This document shows positions 30,401 through 35,411 of a stretch of DNA of 64,000 nucleotides, one piece after another. Both the position numbers and the translations under genes were made by a program. Below the pieces are notes generated by a model. The model did no database searches. It saw only the letters and a list, made by a program, of their open reading frames with translations, and was not told the origin of the DNA. The DNA is from Mytilus galloprovincialis (lineage: Eukaryota > Mollusca > Bivalvia > Mytilida > Mytilidae), in assembly GCF_965363235.1 (NCBI RefSeq), contig NC_134850.1:38126602-38190601 (forward strand), read 5' to 3'. Position 1 is the stretch's first letter; each line of letters starts with the position of its first letter.

Positions 30401-31743
30401 TTGTTAATTTCTGTGTAATTTTTTTCTCTTGTGGAGAGTTGTCTCATTGGCAATCATACCACATCTACTTTTTTATGTTAACCTAATTTTCTTTTTTATC
30501 TGTTATAAGATCAAATTGTGCTTTAATTTACTAAACCAAAGAAAAATTTACATCACAGTTATAATTATTGTCATTTTGAAACTCGCAGATCATGTAAGAC
30601 ATATTTATAGTACTTATTAATGTCTTTCATTAATGCTATTGTATTTGAAATAAAAAAATCTTGTTACCTGTATCTTTGACAACGTCCCCAATCCCAAACT
30701 CCGCAGGAGGTGTAATATCTTCTACGAAACATAAACTGTCGTGTCTCCCAGCAGGGTTTTTCACTAGAAATAAAAGCAAAAAGGTTTTTACACAGAGTAT
30801 ACGATATATGGACCCCATACTTCTTGTTGCTGTATAAATCTATGTAAATAGACAAAATGAGAGAAAAAATCAAGTGAGAAAACCAAATATACTTTTACGC
30901 TTCATACAAAATGTACTTTTTCAATACTTTTACACCCATATGAATTTACAAAAAGAACCATTCAATTCCTAAATATTTTTCATTCTAGAAGTTGTTTGTA
31001 AGACAAGACAAGACAAGACAATTTATTACAACTTAGGTATACGTATGTGGGGCTACAAGATGATAACAATTATATGTTAACAAGTACATATATAAACATA
31101 CATTAACAAGCAAGATACACAATTAATAAATTAGTGATATCATACAATAGAACTGAAATGTACCATATTAGGTTCATTTGTTTGCAAAATTCTAAATTGC
31201 AACGTGAATAAAAAGTTATTTTAATGTAACATGATATGAATTATGAAAATATATTTTCTTATTGTCAAAGTGGAAAGAGATTAATATAAGTTGCAAAACT
31301 TTTTTCCCCAATTCACTATAAATAAATATGTTTAAACTAAATGTCTTAGAAACGTATCAGATCTTTGGTACATGTAGTCTTAGTTTATTATTATTTTTTT
31401 TTTCTTCTACACTTGGTCGATTTTGAGATTGACATACTAAATAAAGACAGATTATGTTAACCTCAAAATGAATTTCATGTTTTGTGCTGTTGGTCAGCTG
31501 TCAGAATGAATGTTTTCCAGACAATTCCTTTTATTCATATCAAATAGATTTTTTTTTCTCCATAGTTTAGATTATACATGTTAACAAAATAGCATTGTCA
31601 TATTGGAGTAGATTTCAGTAACATGTTTCGATGATCTTAATTAAAATAAGTTACCTTTCGACAGTACATTCCTTCAATGCTGCATAAGATTCCAGTAAGG
31701 ATAATGATAAACCAGTTACTAAGTAAAACTGTATTTTCGTCAT
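310..31743 (-). CDS. Secreted EMI / EGF-like / FN3-like-repeat mosaic protein (gene model, 31 exons, 3' end outside window)
   Basis: Seen: a start codon at 31743 followed by a hydrophobic signal-peptide-like stretch, then exons reading leftward, each with GT/AG boundaries and compatible phases. Order of modules: signal peptide; EMI-like block with 'YYTSCGVWDWGRCQRYR' and 'VCCNGYGGTTC'; three Cys-rich EGF-like exons; then repeated beta-sandwich-like units recognised by 'CSDGITVDLTPPITG', 'LDTTPPVVG', 'FFDHESGV', 'YQVAIG' and 'YYMTIKATNMAG'. Known: EMI and EGF modules occur in extracellular matrix and cell-surface proteins; similar 'D.TPP..G' repeat proteins are common and expanded in molluscs. 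Inferred: a secreted or surface adhesion/matrix-type protein. No transmembrane segment is visible because the C-terminus lies beyond the left edge. One junction (24916 to 22155) does not match in phase, so an exon there is probably missed. No function beyond extracellular recognition or structure can be assigned. Confidence 0.82.
427..1176. other. Intron, no recognised element
   Basis: AT-rich. No open frame with repeat-protein motifs and no clear inverted repeat. Confidence 0.4.
1177..1282 (-). CDS. Exon: FN3-like repeat core
   Basis: Acceptor AATAGTTTCAG, donor GCTATTG|GTAGGA, phase 0 to 1. Encodes 'TTTSYIFVNWESFLDVEEYS' then 'STGIRQYQVAIG'. Follows the TPP exon and ends at the Gly break used by other units. 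Confidence 0.85.
1283..2323. other. Intron with a diverged repeat fragment
   Basis: Bases 1700-1780 contain a short direct duplication ('gtgtgctagtatcaaacaatac' type) and 2020-2215 resemble a decayed inverted copy of the 'ggtgatctcagatgc' family seen at 34085 and 37020. No exon. Confidence 0.4.
2324..2544 (-). CDS. Exon: FN3-like repeat with 'CSDGITVDLTPPITG'
   Basis: Acceptor GTTTTTTTCAG, donor ATTAAG|GTAATT, phase 1 to 0. Encodes 'HGKRYTICIYAPSKTLQHEK' and 'CSDGITVDLTPPITGKVWIG', a textbook unit boundary. Confidence 0.88.
3158..3700 (+). repeat. Interspersed repeat 'aaaattgagaatggaaatggg', copy 1
   Basis: Begins 'aaaattgagaatggaaatgg' and includes 'ctagttcagtgataatg' and 'gggacaggcgcaac'. 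Other copies at 32466-33430, 48404-49130, 23262-23475, 34777-34885 and 60193-60265 (fragments). From about 3506 a second family begins (contains 'gaacagcgatatgctactg'), also seen near 16545 and 24605. Lies in the intron between 2545 and 3864. Confidence 0.75.
3865..4119 (-). CDS. Exon: FN3-like repeat
   Basis: Acceptor TCGTCTTCCAG, donor ATACTG|GTACAA, phase 1 to 1. Encodes 'VWHSLRHKDFTWAVIEVKSL' and 'DPCSHPDVVTCGHT'. A further in-frame GT (GATATA|GTAATT) would give phase 0 and break the join to the next exon. Confidence 0.78.
4263..4458 (-). CDS. Exon: FN3-like repeat end
   Basis: Acceptor TTTTTTTACAG, donor ATGGAG|GTATGT, phase 0 to 1. Encodes 'SHFTIHLLGQIDFSKCRIIA' then 'LRGYNRAGVWQTALAEIKQC' and 'VIDAAGDQQLNGG'. 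Clear 'V.A.N.AG' strand. Confidence 0.85.
5063..5224 (-). CDS. Exon: FN3-like repeat core
   Basis: Acceptor TTAAATCTTAG, phase 0 in. Encodes 'IEIMFANMYDPDIMDEEEAR' then 'SVISHYEYSLQD', the acidic loop and 'YEYSLQD' strand. Donor placed at CTTTC|GTACGT; GCA|GTGAAC about 15 nt earlier has the same phase, so the last five residues are uncertain. Confidence 0.75.
5621..5862 (-). CDS. Exon: FN3-like repeat
   Basis: Acceptor CAAATTTCAG, donor GATAAG|GTATTA, phase 1 to 0. Encodes 'LLLDPGRTYRLSVKFCADQV' and 'TSGVTIIPNKPVTGPISIDY', a unit boundary of the form 'SGV.I...PVTG'. Confidence 0.85.
5863..6929. other. Intron with repeat-like sequence
   Basis: About 5930-6230 has the style of a mussel interspersed repeat ('acacgaaaacaaacgccaac') but no second copy is in this window. 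The rest is AT-rich with no exon seen. Confidence 0.35.
6930..7071 (-). CDS. Exon: FN3-like repeat core
   Basis: Acceptor TGCTCAACAG, donor TTGGGG|GTAAGT, phase 0 to 1. Encodes 'DTRPNCAVDKAFQVSTTTLS' and 'YIPFITHAFWSIDERHWLGG'. The alternative phase-1 frame hits a stop. Confidence 0.78.
7531..8243. mobile_element. 713-bp foldback (near-complete palindrome) element
   Basis: Left end 'ggtagcacaatacaaagat' is the inverse of the right end 'ctttgtattgtgctacc'. Pairing continues inward: 'ataaatgaggtaccaaaag' pairs with 'cttttggtacctcatttat', and 'gtcatagcat'-type inner arms at 7755-7835 pair with 7945-8025. Each arm is about 340 bases with only a short centre. No transposase frame. Lies in the intron 7072-9345. 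Flanks show no certain target-site duplication. Confidence 0.82.
8960..9060 (+). repeat. Fragment of the 'gttgtctcattggcaatcat' family
   Basis: Contains 'cttgcatccactccgtttga' and 'aacataccacatctcttcag', a degenerate 3' end of the family seen intact at 30310-30480. Confidence 0.5.
9346..9380 (-). CDS. Candidate 35-nt small exon
   Basis: Acceptor ATCTTTTCCAG and donor GATCAG|GTATGT are both near consensus. Length and frame convert phase 1 (exon at 9857) to the phase 0 needed by the exon ending at 7071. Adds 'ENLPLNASHHDQ', with an N-glycosylation sequon NAS. Confidence 0.65.
9857..9986 (-). CDS. Exon: repeat end with 'SSDGVTF'
   Basis: Acceptor TTAATTATAG, donor GTACAG|GTAAGT, phase 0 to 1. 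Encodes 'RYYTTVFAETLTGSVFVSSD' then 'GVTFLDPNWSLSKLKLIDGE'. It holds the 'SDGV..D' boundary with the TPP lost. Confidence 0.83.
9987..10763. other. Intron, nothing recognised
   Basis: AT-rich sequence with no inverted repeat, Cys-rich frame or known family seen. Confidence 0.35.
10764..10964 (-). CDS. Exon: FN3-like repeat core
   Basis: Acceptor CATTTTTCAG, donor TTTCAA|GTATGT, phase 0 to 0. Encodes 'DIEDIDFNAHTENLAVRWTK' then 'FYHPHLNLTYYICVGTASGI', with two Cys close to the 'Y.VG' turn. Confidence 0.83.
11270..11500 (-). repeat. 'gttgtctcattggcaatcat' family, inverted partial copy
   Basis: Contains 'ggccttcaacaatgagtaaa' and 'aaaacaatgaatgaaaacaa', inverse of phrases in the copies at 30310-30480 and 18060-18220. 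Confidence 0.65.
11989..12269 (-). CDS. Exon: FN3-like repeat
   Basis: Acceptor AATATTTCAG, donor ATCAAG|GTATAC, phase 1 to 0. Encodes 'GHKPYSTDVQQYSMVTEKGP' and 'HHTYYMTIKATNMAGLFVVK', the closing strand of a unit. The usual TPP boundary is replaced by 'YSHDTVLPSKG'. Confidence 0.84.
12774..12930 (-). CDS. Exon: FN3-like repeat with 'LDTTPPLFVG'
   Basis: Acceptor ATTTTGCAG, donor CCATAG|GTAAAT, phase 0 to 1. Encodes 'NVGPFILDTTPPLFVGSYID' and 'NWSSVSFIDSDNPFPLDYAF', ending 'AIG', the same phase-1 Gly exon break used by the unit at 1177. Confidence 0.87.
12931..13874. other. Intron, nothing recognised
   Basis: AT-rich; no exon, repeat or inverted structure seen. Confidence 0.35.
13875..14093 (-). 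CDS. Exon: FN3-like domain
   Basis: Acceptor TTTGTTTCAG, donor TATCAG|GTGAGC, phase 0 to 0, 73 residues. Encodes 'LNITWAPAVDASLIDDYEVG' and 'KVFYIIIKSISKSNVIGYQ'. The 'L.ITW......I.DYEV' pattern is close to a standard fibronectin type III B-C strand. Confidence 0.85.
14310..14645 (+). repeat. 'cgccagacgcgcgtttcgtct' repeat, double copy
   Basis: Two head-to-tail copies of 'aggattataatttagtacgc ... gactcatcagtgacgctc' start near 14318 and 14560, separated by 'ccaaattccaaaaagttgtg'-type sequence. Other copies: 26985-27090 (+), 20955-21235 (-), 44615-44700 (-, partial). Very common in mussel genomes (from memory). Confidence 0.75.
14749..14881 (-). CDS. Exon: inter-repeat segment
   Basis: Acceptor TTATTTGCAG, donor CATATG|GTATGT, phase 2 to 0. 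Encodes 'KFSEPLTENIELFPTSQTSV' then 'NADNVCIKTKSFSALVTRVI'. Its phase matches both neighbours; no motif of its own. Confidence 0.78.
15119..15393 (-). CDS. Exon: FN3-like repeat end and next boundary
   Basis: Acceptor TATATTTAG, donor TGCAA|GTAAGT, phase 0 to 2. Encodes 'SPGTYYVTVVAYNKAFHMSK' and 'PVCSDGVTITTTVPSVRNV', the 'G.YYV.V.A.N.A' strand followed by the 'CSDGV' boundary. Confidence 0.86.
15640..15780 (+). repeat. 'accaagtcaggaatatgacag' repeat fragment
   Basis: Shares 'gtaccaagtcaggaatatga' and 'tccattcgttt' with copies at 23937-24240 and 40560-40800 and a weaker copy at 9700-9780. Confidence 0.65.
15929..16129 (-). CDS. Exon: FN3-like repeat with 'LDTTPPVVG'
   Basis: Acceptor TTTAATTTCAG, phase 0 to 0. 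Encodes 'ITLDTTPPVVGHVHDGIYGS' and 'LDAHWEGFFDHESGVAFYQY', the best-conserved unit in the window. Donor chosen at CTTTG|GTGCGT because it keeps phase 0; CAAC|GTAAAT upstream gives phase 1, which the next exon cannot accept. Confidence 0.82.
16130..16796. other. Intron with a short repeat remnant
   Basis: Around 16525-16575 is a remnant of the 'gaacagcgatatactactg' family. Otherwise AT-rich with no exon. Confidence 0.4.
16797..17024 (-). CDS. Exon: Cys-containing part of a repeat unit
   Basis: Acceptor ATTTTTTCAG, donor ATTAAA|GTAGGT, phase 0 to 0, 76 residues. Encodes 'TLEECEEKYNNHRGLACYCT' then 'NYMGCYHKHFN' and ends with 'YFIDVNVTNMATLVSLKTIK', the strand leading to the next TPP motif. Four of its Cys sit within 22 residues, so an inserted disulphide loop is likely. 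Confidence 0.82.
17445..17571 (-). CDS. Exon: FN3-like repeat core
   Basis: Acceptor ATGTTGTAG, donor CACAG|GTGATA, phase 2 to 0. Encodes 'RIEWDAYDYHSGISHLKWRL', a clear copy of the 'W..F.D..SGI..Y.W' motif. Confidence 0.84.
18060..18220 (+). repeat. 'gttgtctcattggcaatcat' family copy
   Basis: Contains 'gactatgcggtatggg', 'cattgttgaaggccgt' and 'gagttgtctcattggcaat' in the same order as 30310-30480. Confidence 0.75.
18450..18744 (-). CDS. Exon: FN3-like repeat with 'DSTPPVIS'
   Basis: Acceptor TTTGAAATAG, donor ATGAC|GTAAGA, phase 1 to 2. Encodes 'GIVKFETAHDVYGTELKSFS' through 'TTIRAFDILDNYRDETIITY' and 'KDSTPPVISNLWLTKGD', a full unit ending with the TPP boundary motif. Confidence 0.85.
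18745..20081. other. Intron with repeat fragments
   Basis: 18825-18935 carries an inverted fragment of the 'gtccatagaacacggatg' family (compare 37730-37800 and 58070-58130). The remainder is AT-rich with no exon seen. Confidence 0.45.
20082..20427 (-). CDS. Exon: FN3-like repeat
   Basis: Acceptor AATATTTTTCAG, donor AAAAG|GTAAAA, phase 0 to 1. Encodes 'YSIHFRSYDRAGNYETARSL' and 'HYLGKRWITNTSPFIEVAWK', spanning the end of one unit ('Y...V.A.D.AG') and the start of the next. An earlier donor (AGCG|GTAAAC, near 20120) has the same phase and would shorten the exon by about 40 nt. Confidence 0.75.
20955..21235 (-). repeat. 'cgccagacgcgcgtttcgtct' repeat, inverted copy
   Basis: Holds 'gacgaaacgagcgtctgacg' and 'gaattttggtcctcaatgct', the inverse of 14310-14645, with extra 5' sequence 'ggaatcatcagcctagtagt'. 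Confidence 0.7.
21393..21548 (-). CDS. Exon: FN3-like repeat
   Basis: Acceptor ATAATTTCAG, donor CGATCA|GTATGT, phase 0 to 0. Encodes 'RFIDIHWIDWSDDLSGIDYY' then 'DIEVFELET', the 'W..W.D..SGI..Y' core of the repeat. A closer GTCGAT donor gives the wrong phase and was not used. Confidence 0.82.
21864..22155 (-). CDS. Exon: FN3-like repeat
   Basis: Acceptor CAATTTGTAG, phase 2 in. Encodes 'LTISVELENGGYLVYENRDN' onward with 'SCIASFCDSLPVYVPDTSKS', a degenerate 'C.DGV.VD.T' unit boundary. The donor is weak (GAT|GTTGAT). I place it there because it gives phase 0 and restores the continuous motif 'FMNEDRFIDIHWIDWSDD' with the next exon. Confidence 0.7.
23262..23475 (+). repeat. 'aaaattgagaatggaaatggg' repeat, shortened copy
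   Basis: Begins 'ttgagaatgaaaatgtcgaa', has 'aaagagacaagaacccggcc' and 'actagttcaatgataatgga', then stops before the 3' half present in 3158-3500. Confidence 0.7.
23856..24240 (+). repeat. 'accaagtcaggaatatgacag' repeat with a tandem ~150-bp duplication
   Basis: A leading part ('gcgactgtcatacgtgagaa ... aaaccaggttcaatccac') is followed by two tandem copies, 23937-24087 and 24088-24240, each with 'accaagtcaggaatatgaca' and 'gtatttttgtgattttac'-type ends. The same leader with a single tail is at 40560-40800. Confidence 0.75.
24916..25215 (-). CDS. Exon: start of the beta-sandwich repeat region
   Basis: Acceptor ATTTTTCAG, donor TTAGAG|GTAATG, phase 1 to 1. Encodes 100 residues without Cys, including 'ISKEIDILHAHVIFMDAENT' and ending 'GGMKAIFIRG'. 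Beta-strand-like alternation of residues; no recognised family by eye. Its phase out (1) does not match the next exon found (needs 2), so a short exon between 22156 and 24915 is likely missing here. Confidence 0.75.
25475..25594 (-). CDS. Exon: EGF-like domain
   Basis: Acceptor TTAAACAG, donor ATGCAA|GTAAGT, phase 1 to 1. Encodes 'KTCSWRPDSTRCFPGYCSDE' then 'YADTCVCIEGFASPSEHC'. Cys spacing with 'CVCIEGF' matches an EGF-like fold, and the phase-1 symmetric exon is the classic EGF arrangement. Confidence 0.85.
26277..26423 (-). CDS. Exon: Cys-rich module
   Basis: Acceptor TTGGTTTCAG, donor GTGAAA|GTAAGT, phase 1 to 1. Encodes 'CPYIPMCEYRNCHSPHGYDN' then 'ECVYCKYEND'. It has six Cys plus a final 'ITCE'. 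A symmetric 1-1 exon is typical of shuffled extracellular modules. Confidence 0.8.
26985..27090 (+). repeat. 'cgccagacgcgcgtttcgtct' repeat fragment
   Basis: Contains 'attaagtacgccagacgcgc' and 'agactcatcagtgacgctca'. Lies in the intron between exons at 26423 and 27271. Confidence 0.75.
27271..27449 (-). CDS. Exon: Cys-rich, EGF-like region
   Basis: Acceptor TTTATGCAG, donor TAAAA|GTGAGT, phase 2 to 1. Encodes 59 residues including 'GGKCVRPNECECCNKGFY' and 'ADYNDGYCK'. Five Cys cluster in the second half with the 'C.C..GFY' look of an EGF or laminin-EGF-like turn. The other two frames contain stops. Confidence 0.78.
27928..27943 (-). CDS. Candidate 16-nt microexon
   Basis: Exon 3 ends in phase 1 but the next clear exon (27449) needs phase 2, so a piece of length 1 mod 3 is required between them. 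This 16-nt segment has a strong acceptor (ATTATTTCAG), a strong donor (AAAAG|GTGAGA) and exactly the needed phase, adding 'VAKRKS'. The support is splice-site quality and phase only; no homology is visible in so short a piece. Confidence 0.42.
28244..29526. mobile_element. 1.28-kb foldback element with ~360-bp arms made of short subrepeats
   Basis: Left end 'tggaacgccacagctgtctt' is the exact inverse of right end 'aagacagctgtggcgttcca'. Pairing continues for about 360 bases per arm (to 'cattacgaaataacaaaacc' at 29176). Each arm is built of roughly 20-base units of the form 'gatgtggttttgtcattact'. The central 28800-29160 is a separate array rich in 'gagtttgagt'-like words. No transposase frame. 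Confidence 0.85.
29630..29795 (+). repeat. 'gttgtctcattggcaatcat' family, diverged copy
   Basis: Contains 'cattgttgaagaccatacgg' and 'gttgtctcattggtaatcc'. Confidence 0.65.
30020..30078 (-). CDS. Exon 3: EMI-like module, second half
   Basis: Acceptor ACTCTAG, donor TCAAG|GTAAC, phase 2 to 1. Encodes 'TTTEYRTVCCNGYGGTTCQ'. The 'CC.GY.G..C' ending is the usual close of an EMI-type module and leads into EGF-like repeats. Confidence 0.82.
30310..30480 (+). repeat. 'gttgtctcattggcaatcat' family, well-preserved copy
   Basis: Contains 'tgactatgcagtatggactt', 'cattgttgaaggccgtatgg', 'gagttgtctcattggcaatc' and 'ataccacatctac'. I use it as reference for the family. Confidence 0.78.
30668..30763 (-). 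CDS. Exon 2: EMI-like module, first half
   Basis: Acceptor TTTCTAG, donor ACAG|GTAAC, phase 2 to 2. Encodes 'SEKPCWETRQFMFRRRYY' then 'TSCGVWDWGRCQRYR'. The spacing of Cys and the 'SCG.W.WGRC..YR' signature are characteristic of the EMI-like region at the N-terminus of molluscan multiple-EGF and vWD/EGF proteins. Confidence 0.85.
31000..31135. repeat. (GACAA)n microsatellite at the edge of a possible LINE tail
   Basis: Four GACAA units ('agacaagacaagacaagaca') adjoin 'atttattacaacttaggtat'. This layout resembles an inverted 3' end of a CR1/L2-type LINE ending in a short tandem repeat, but no coding remnant is present. Confidence 0.4.
31655..31743 (-). CDS. Exon 1: start codon and signal peptide
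   Basis: ATG at 31743 opens 'MTKIQFYLVTGLSLSLLES' then 'YAALKECTVE', a short basic N-terminus followed by a hydrophobic core with small residues before the likely cleavage point. The donor is GAAAG|GTAACT and the phase out is 2. It joins in frame to the EMI-like exon at 30763. I chose this ATG because it is the only Met that puts a signal peptide directly in front of the Cys-rich module. Confidence 0.8.
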
Positions 31744-32465
31744 TATGGAAATTCTCTATAAAAGATTTGAATTCAATTATTTTTCATTTTCACCTCTGTT
31801 TTTCAGTTTAACTCCTGACATCCGTTAAGGAACTCATTGACGAGTTATATCATTGCAAAAATTGTTTAAAGCAGGTATGAACACATAAAAAACGTTATAA
31901 AGATTTAAAATGTTTCTTCAATTATAGATCTTAATACAAATTAATTGTGCAAATATTTAGTAATTTTGCACCCAAGCGTTTTATACATTCAAGAACATTT
32001 ATGATATTTATTATCAGACTAACATTTTTTTGGAATTATCATTAAAATCACTTTTAGCTTTAATAGACATTTTGATCAAGGTTATAAGTATTCTGTTATT
32101 GGTCAATGATTGCGTAATGTACCATATGGGATGACCTTATAGATTGAATCCGAACGGAACTGGGTTTTTTTTATTATTATTTTGTCTATTTATTTTGATT
32201 GCGTAGTTTGTTTCGGGCATTGCGAATAATCAGGTCTTCCTGCACTGACAATGATTTAGCAGTTTGATAAAGTGAAGAAATGAAAATTAAGAAGTAAACA
32301 AAAAAATTCCAACAAAAAACAGATTTTCAGAAGCAAATGTTCAAGGAAGAAATAACTTGCATGTATGGTGTATAATTCTATGATATTTTAATAGAATATT
32401 TTTGCCGTTTGTGGATTCTGTTTTTTTCTTCTCCCTTTCCTGACACTGTTTACAGAAGCGCGTTT

Positions 32466-33430
32466 GACTAATAAAATTGAGAATGGAAATGGGGAATGTG
32501 CCAAAGAGACAACAACCCGACCATAGAAAAAAAAACAACAGCAGAAGGTCACCAACAGGTCTTCAATGTAGCGAGAAATTCCCGCACACGGAGGCGTCCT
32601 TCAACTGGCCCCTAAACAAATATATACTAGTTCAGTGATAATGAACGCCATACTAATTTCCAAATTGTACACAAGAAACTAAAATTAAAATAATACAAGA
32701 CTAACAAAGGCCAGAGGCTCCTGACTTGGGACAGGCGCAAGAATGCGGCGGGATTAAAAATGTTTGTGAGATCTCAACCCTCCCCCTATATCTCTAGCCA
32801 ATGTAGAAAAGTAAACGCATAACAATACGCACATTAAAATTCAGTTCAAGAGAAGTCCGAGTCCAGTGGCGGATCTAGAAATTTTCATAAGTGGGGGCCC
32901 ACTGACTGACCTAAGAGGGGGCCCGCTCCAGTCACGCTTCAGTGATTCCCTATATGAGCAACCAAATTTTTTCCCAAAAAGGGGGGGGGCGGGCCCCCTG
33001 CCCCCCCCCCCTAAATCCGCCTCTGGAGTCTGATGTCAAAAGATGTAACCAAAGAAAATAAACAAAATGACAATAATACATAAATAACAACAGACTACTA
33101 GCAGTTAACTGACATGCCAGCTCCAGACTTCAACTAAACTGACTGAAAGATTATGATTTCATCATATGAACATCAGGCACAATCCTTCCCGTTAGGGGTT
33201 TAGTATCATACCATCATAACATATATGAGACGAACATAACCCGTGTCATGCCAACAACTGGTTTTTGAATAAATGTGTTTAGTTCCGATGCAAAGACCCT
33301 ATAAGTGAATCAATATTAACGCCAAAATATGCAATCTTTAATGACCTGACAACAGTATCGTAACTATATCCCTTCTTAATAAGTCTATTCAAAGGTTTTG
33401 TTAGTTTTTGAGGTGAATACTGACACCTTT
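32466..33430 (+). mobile_element. ~950-bp interspersed repeat inserted in copy A
   Basis: Begins 'ataaaattgagaatggaaat' and runs to about 'actgacacctttaag'. Absent at the matching point of copy B, where 'cgcgtttgacta' continues directly into 'agtctatcaaaa'. Same family as 3158-3500 and 48404-49130. Holds a nested 162-bp element. Confidence 0.75.
32864..33025. mobile_element. 162-bp TIR element with 5-bp target-site duplication
   Basis: Ends 'cagtggcggatctag' and 'ctaaatccgcctctg' are inverted repeats (13 of 15 match). Flanked on both sides by GAGTC (32859-32863 and 33026-33030). Inside are long G and C runs ('aaagggggggggg', 'cccccccccc'). Non-autonomous; the 'agtggcggatctag' element is widespread in marine invertebrate genomes (from memory). 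Confidence 0.82.
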
Positions 33431-34776
33431 AAGTTTATCAAAATTTAGTATACAGTCCTAAAAAAGAATTTAAAGCACGCATTTACATTTTGTGATATAT
33501 TGATTTTTAAGTTGTTGGATTTGTTTTAACTGTACAAGAAAATAGACAGATTTGAAAGATTGTAATACATGGACACACGATGGCACAAGATTTGTCATAT
33601 GTGATAAGTTAAAATCATTTAACATTTCCAAAAGGATAGGCTTTGTTTTACATCTCAACAAATCAAGTGTTATAAATCGCGATTGTCAGCCTATTTAATC
33701 CTCCATCTTGATTCCCCTATTGTTCAAAATGGTGGTTCAATAACTATGATGACATGTATTTTGGTCTGTTTGTACGTAATAATATATCATATCTCTTAGG
33801 TTTGCTAGACTTAATGAAGAGCTTGATGTATTTACTAAATATTTCTCCAACGTAGAGATCGTATGTTGACTTCATAATTCCGCACGAATACAGTCCTGAC
33901 TAGTTTCCAAATATCAGAAGAATAGCTTTTGAAAGAGAGGTAAAAGATGCCAAAGGGATTTTCAAACTCATAAGTCGCAAAAAAAAACTGACAACGCCAT
34001 GTTAAGATAAGAAAAAGATAAACAGACAAACAACAGTACACAAAACACAACATAGAATCTAAACACTGTGCAACACGAACCTCAACAAGAAAATGGGGTG
34101 ATCTCAGATGCACTGGGAGGGTTAGCAGATCCCGCTCTACATGTGGCACCCGTCGTTTTACTCCTATAAGTACAAACCTGGTGGTAAGACTAATTTGTAA
34201 GGCTACATTCGCGGAAAAGGGGACGGGAATGAACATGCAGTTACGACAATTAGAACATATCCGTCAACATCTGTGAATCAGTTATTCATTAACAGTCGGC
34301 GATCAACTCGTGTTGGCGTCGGTAAAATTTACGTAGGGAAGTTTTCAGCTACCTTGTGAGTCAGCAACCCTATGTTAACGAAATGAAAATAAGAAATGCA
34401 AGAGCTGATGGAATTTTGTGACATAGAAACTGAAAGTTATTCTTATTGGGAAGATGAATCATCTCTTTCGTCGTAAAGTTTTGTTTTTAACCGACCCTCA
34501 TTGTCAATTTCTAGATGTAAGTTCAGATATTAGACAGACTTATCTGTATAAATGGTATATGGTATTATGCTATCCTTTATATAAATATTTCATGACCTCC
34601 ACACATAATGGATCAACATTATAATTTCAGAAGGACATTGGTTATTTCAGGACATCCTGAATACTAATGGAGCTTCATAACTATATACCAGTATTTCAAT
34701 ACTTGCGCAAATCAATTTAAGGTTATCATGAAATCGAATTGTGGAGGTTTTAAAATATTTAAAAAAAAATAATATT

Positions 34777-34885
34777 TCAATGTAGCGAGAAAATCCCGCA
34801 CCAGGAGGCGTGCTTCAGCTGGCCCCTAAACAAAAATGTTTACTAGTTCAGTGATAATGGACGTCATACTAAACTCAGAAATATA
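34777..34885 (+). repeat. 'aaaattgagaatggaaatggg' repeat, central fragment
   Basis: Contains 'aatgtagcgagaaaatcccg' and 'tactagttcagtgataatgg' only. Confidence 0.65.
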
Positions 34886-35411
34886 TAAAGTATATGAAAA
34901 GAGAGGCGAAAGATACGTATATGTCATTCAAACGAATAAGAAGTATCACACAAAGTCATCCTTGAATTCGTCTTACATATTATTTTTCTATGCATAAACA
35001 AAATCCTTAATTCTGTAAAGAAGAGTAACTTTGATGTTCAGTGATGTCATAGATTTGTCTTTCTCTTTTTTTTTTTAAACAAATCTTGAAGCCGAAGAAA
35101 TAAAACTGATTAATTAATCTTTAGATTTTTTCTTTAATCGTTATAAACATTTCGAATGTAATTTTATGCAAAACCGTTTGACTAAAACGTTCTATAAAAT
35201 GGTGGGTTTTTTTTACGTACGTACTTTAACTGAAAATTCGAGAACGTTCATACCAACAACTTCCTGGGAAGAAGAAAAGATTGAAGATAAACAAGCTTCG
35301 AAAACAACTGAACTAAAAGCTACACCAGAACAACACGCGATTTCCATGATGTATTTCGCTTTGAATCCTATATTTCGATTTTAAAAAACTTATAAATTCC
35401 ATTCTATATTA

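Larger units (their letters stand above)
31790..34767. repeat. Segmental duplication, copy A
   Basis: Matches 35412-37570 in order: 'taactcctgacatccgt', 'gcacccaagcgttttataca', 'gacaacgcc', 'tttcgtcgtaaagttttgtt', and the end 'atcgaattgtggaggtttta'. Copy A carries an extra ~950-bp repeat (about 32466-33430) and about 118 bases near 34221-34338 that copy B lacks. Its left edge is within about 50 bases of the minus-strand gene's start codon. Confidence 0.85.
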
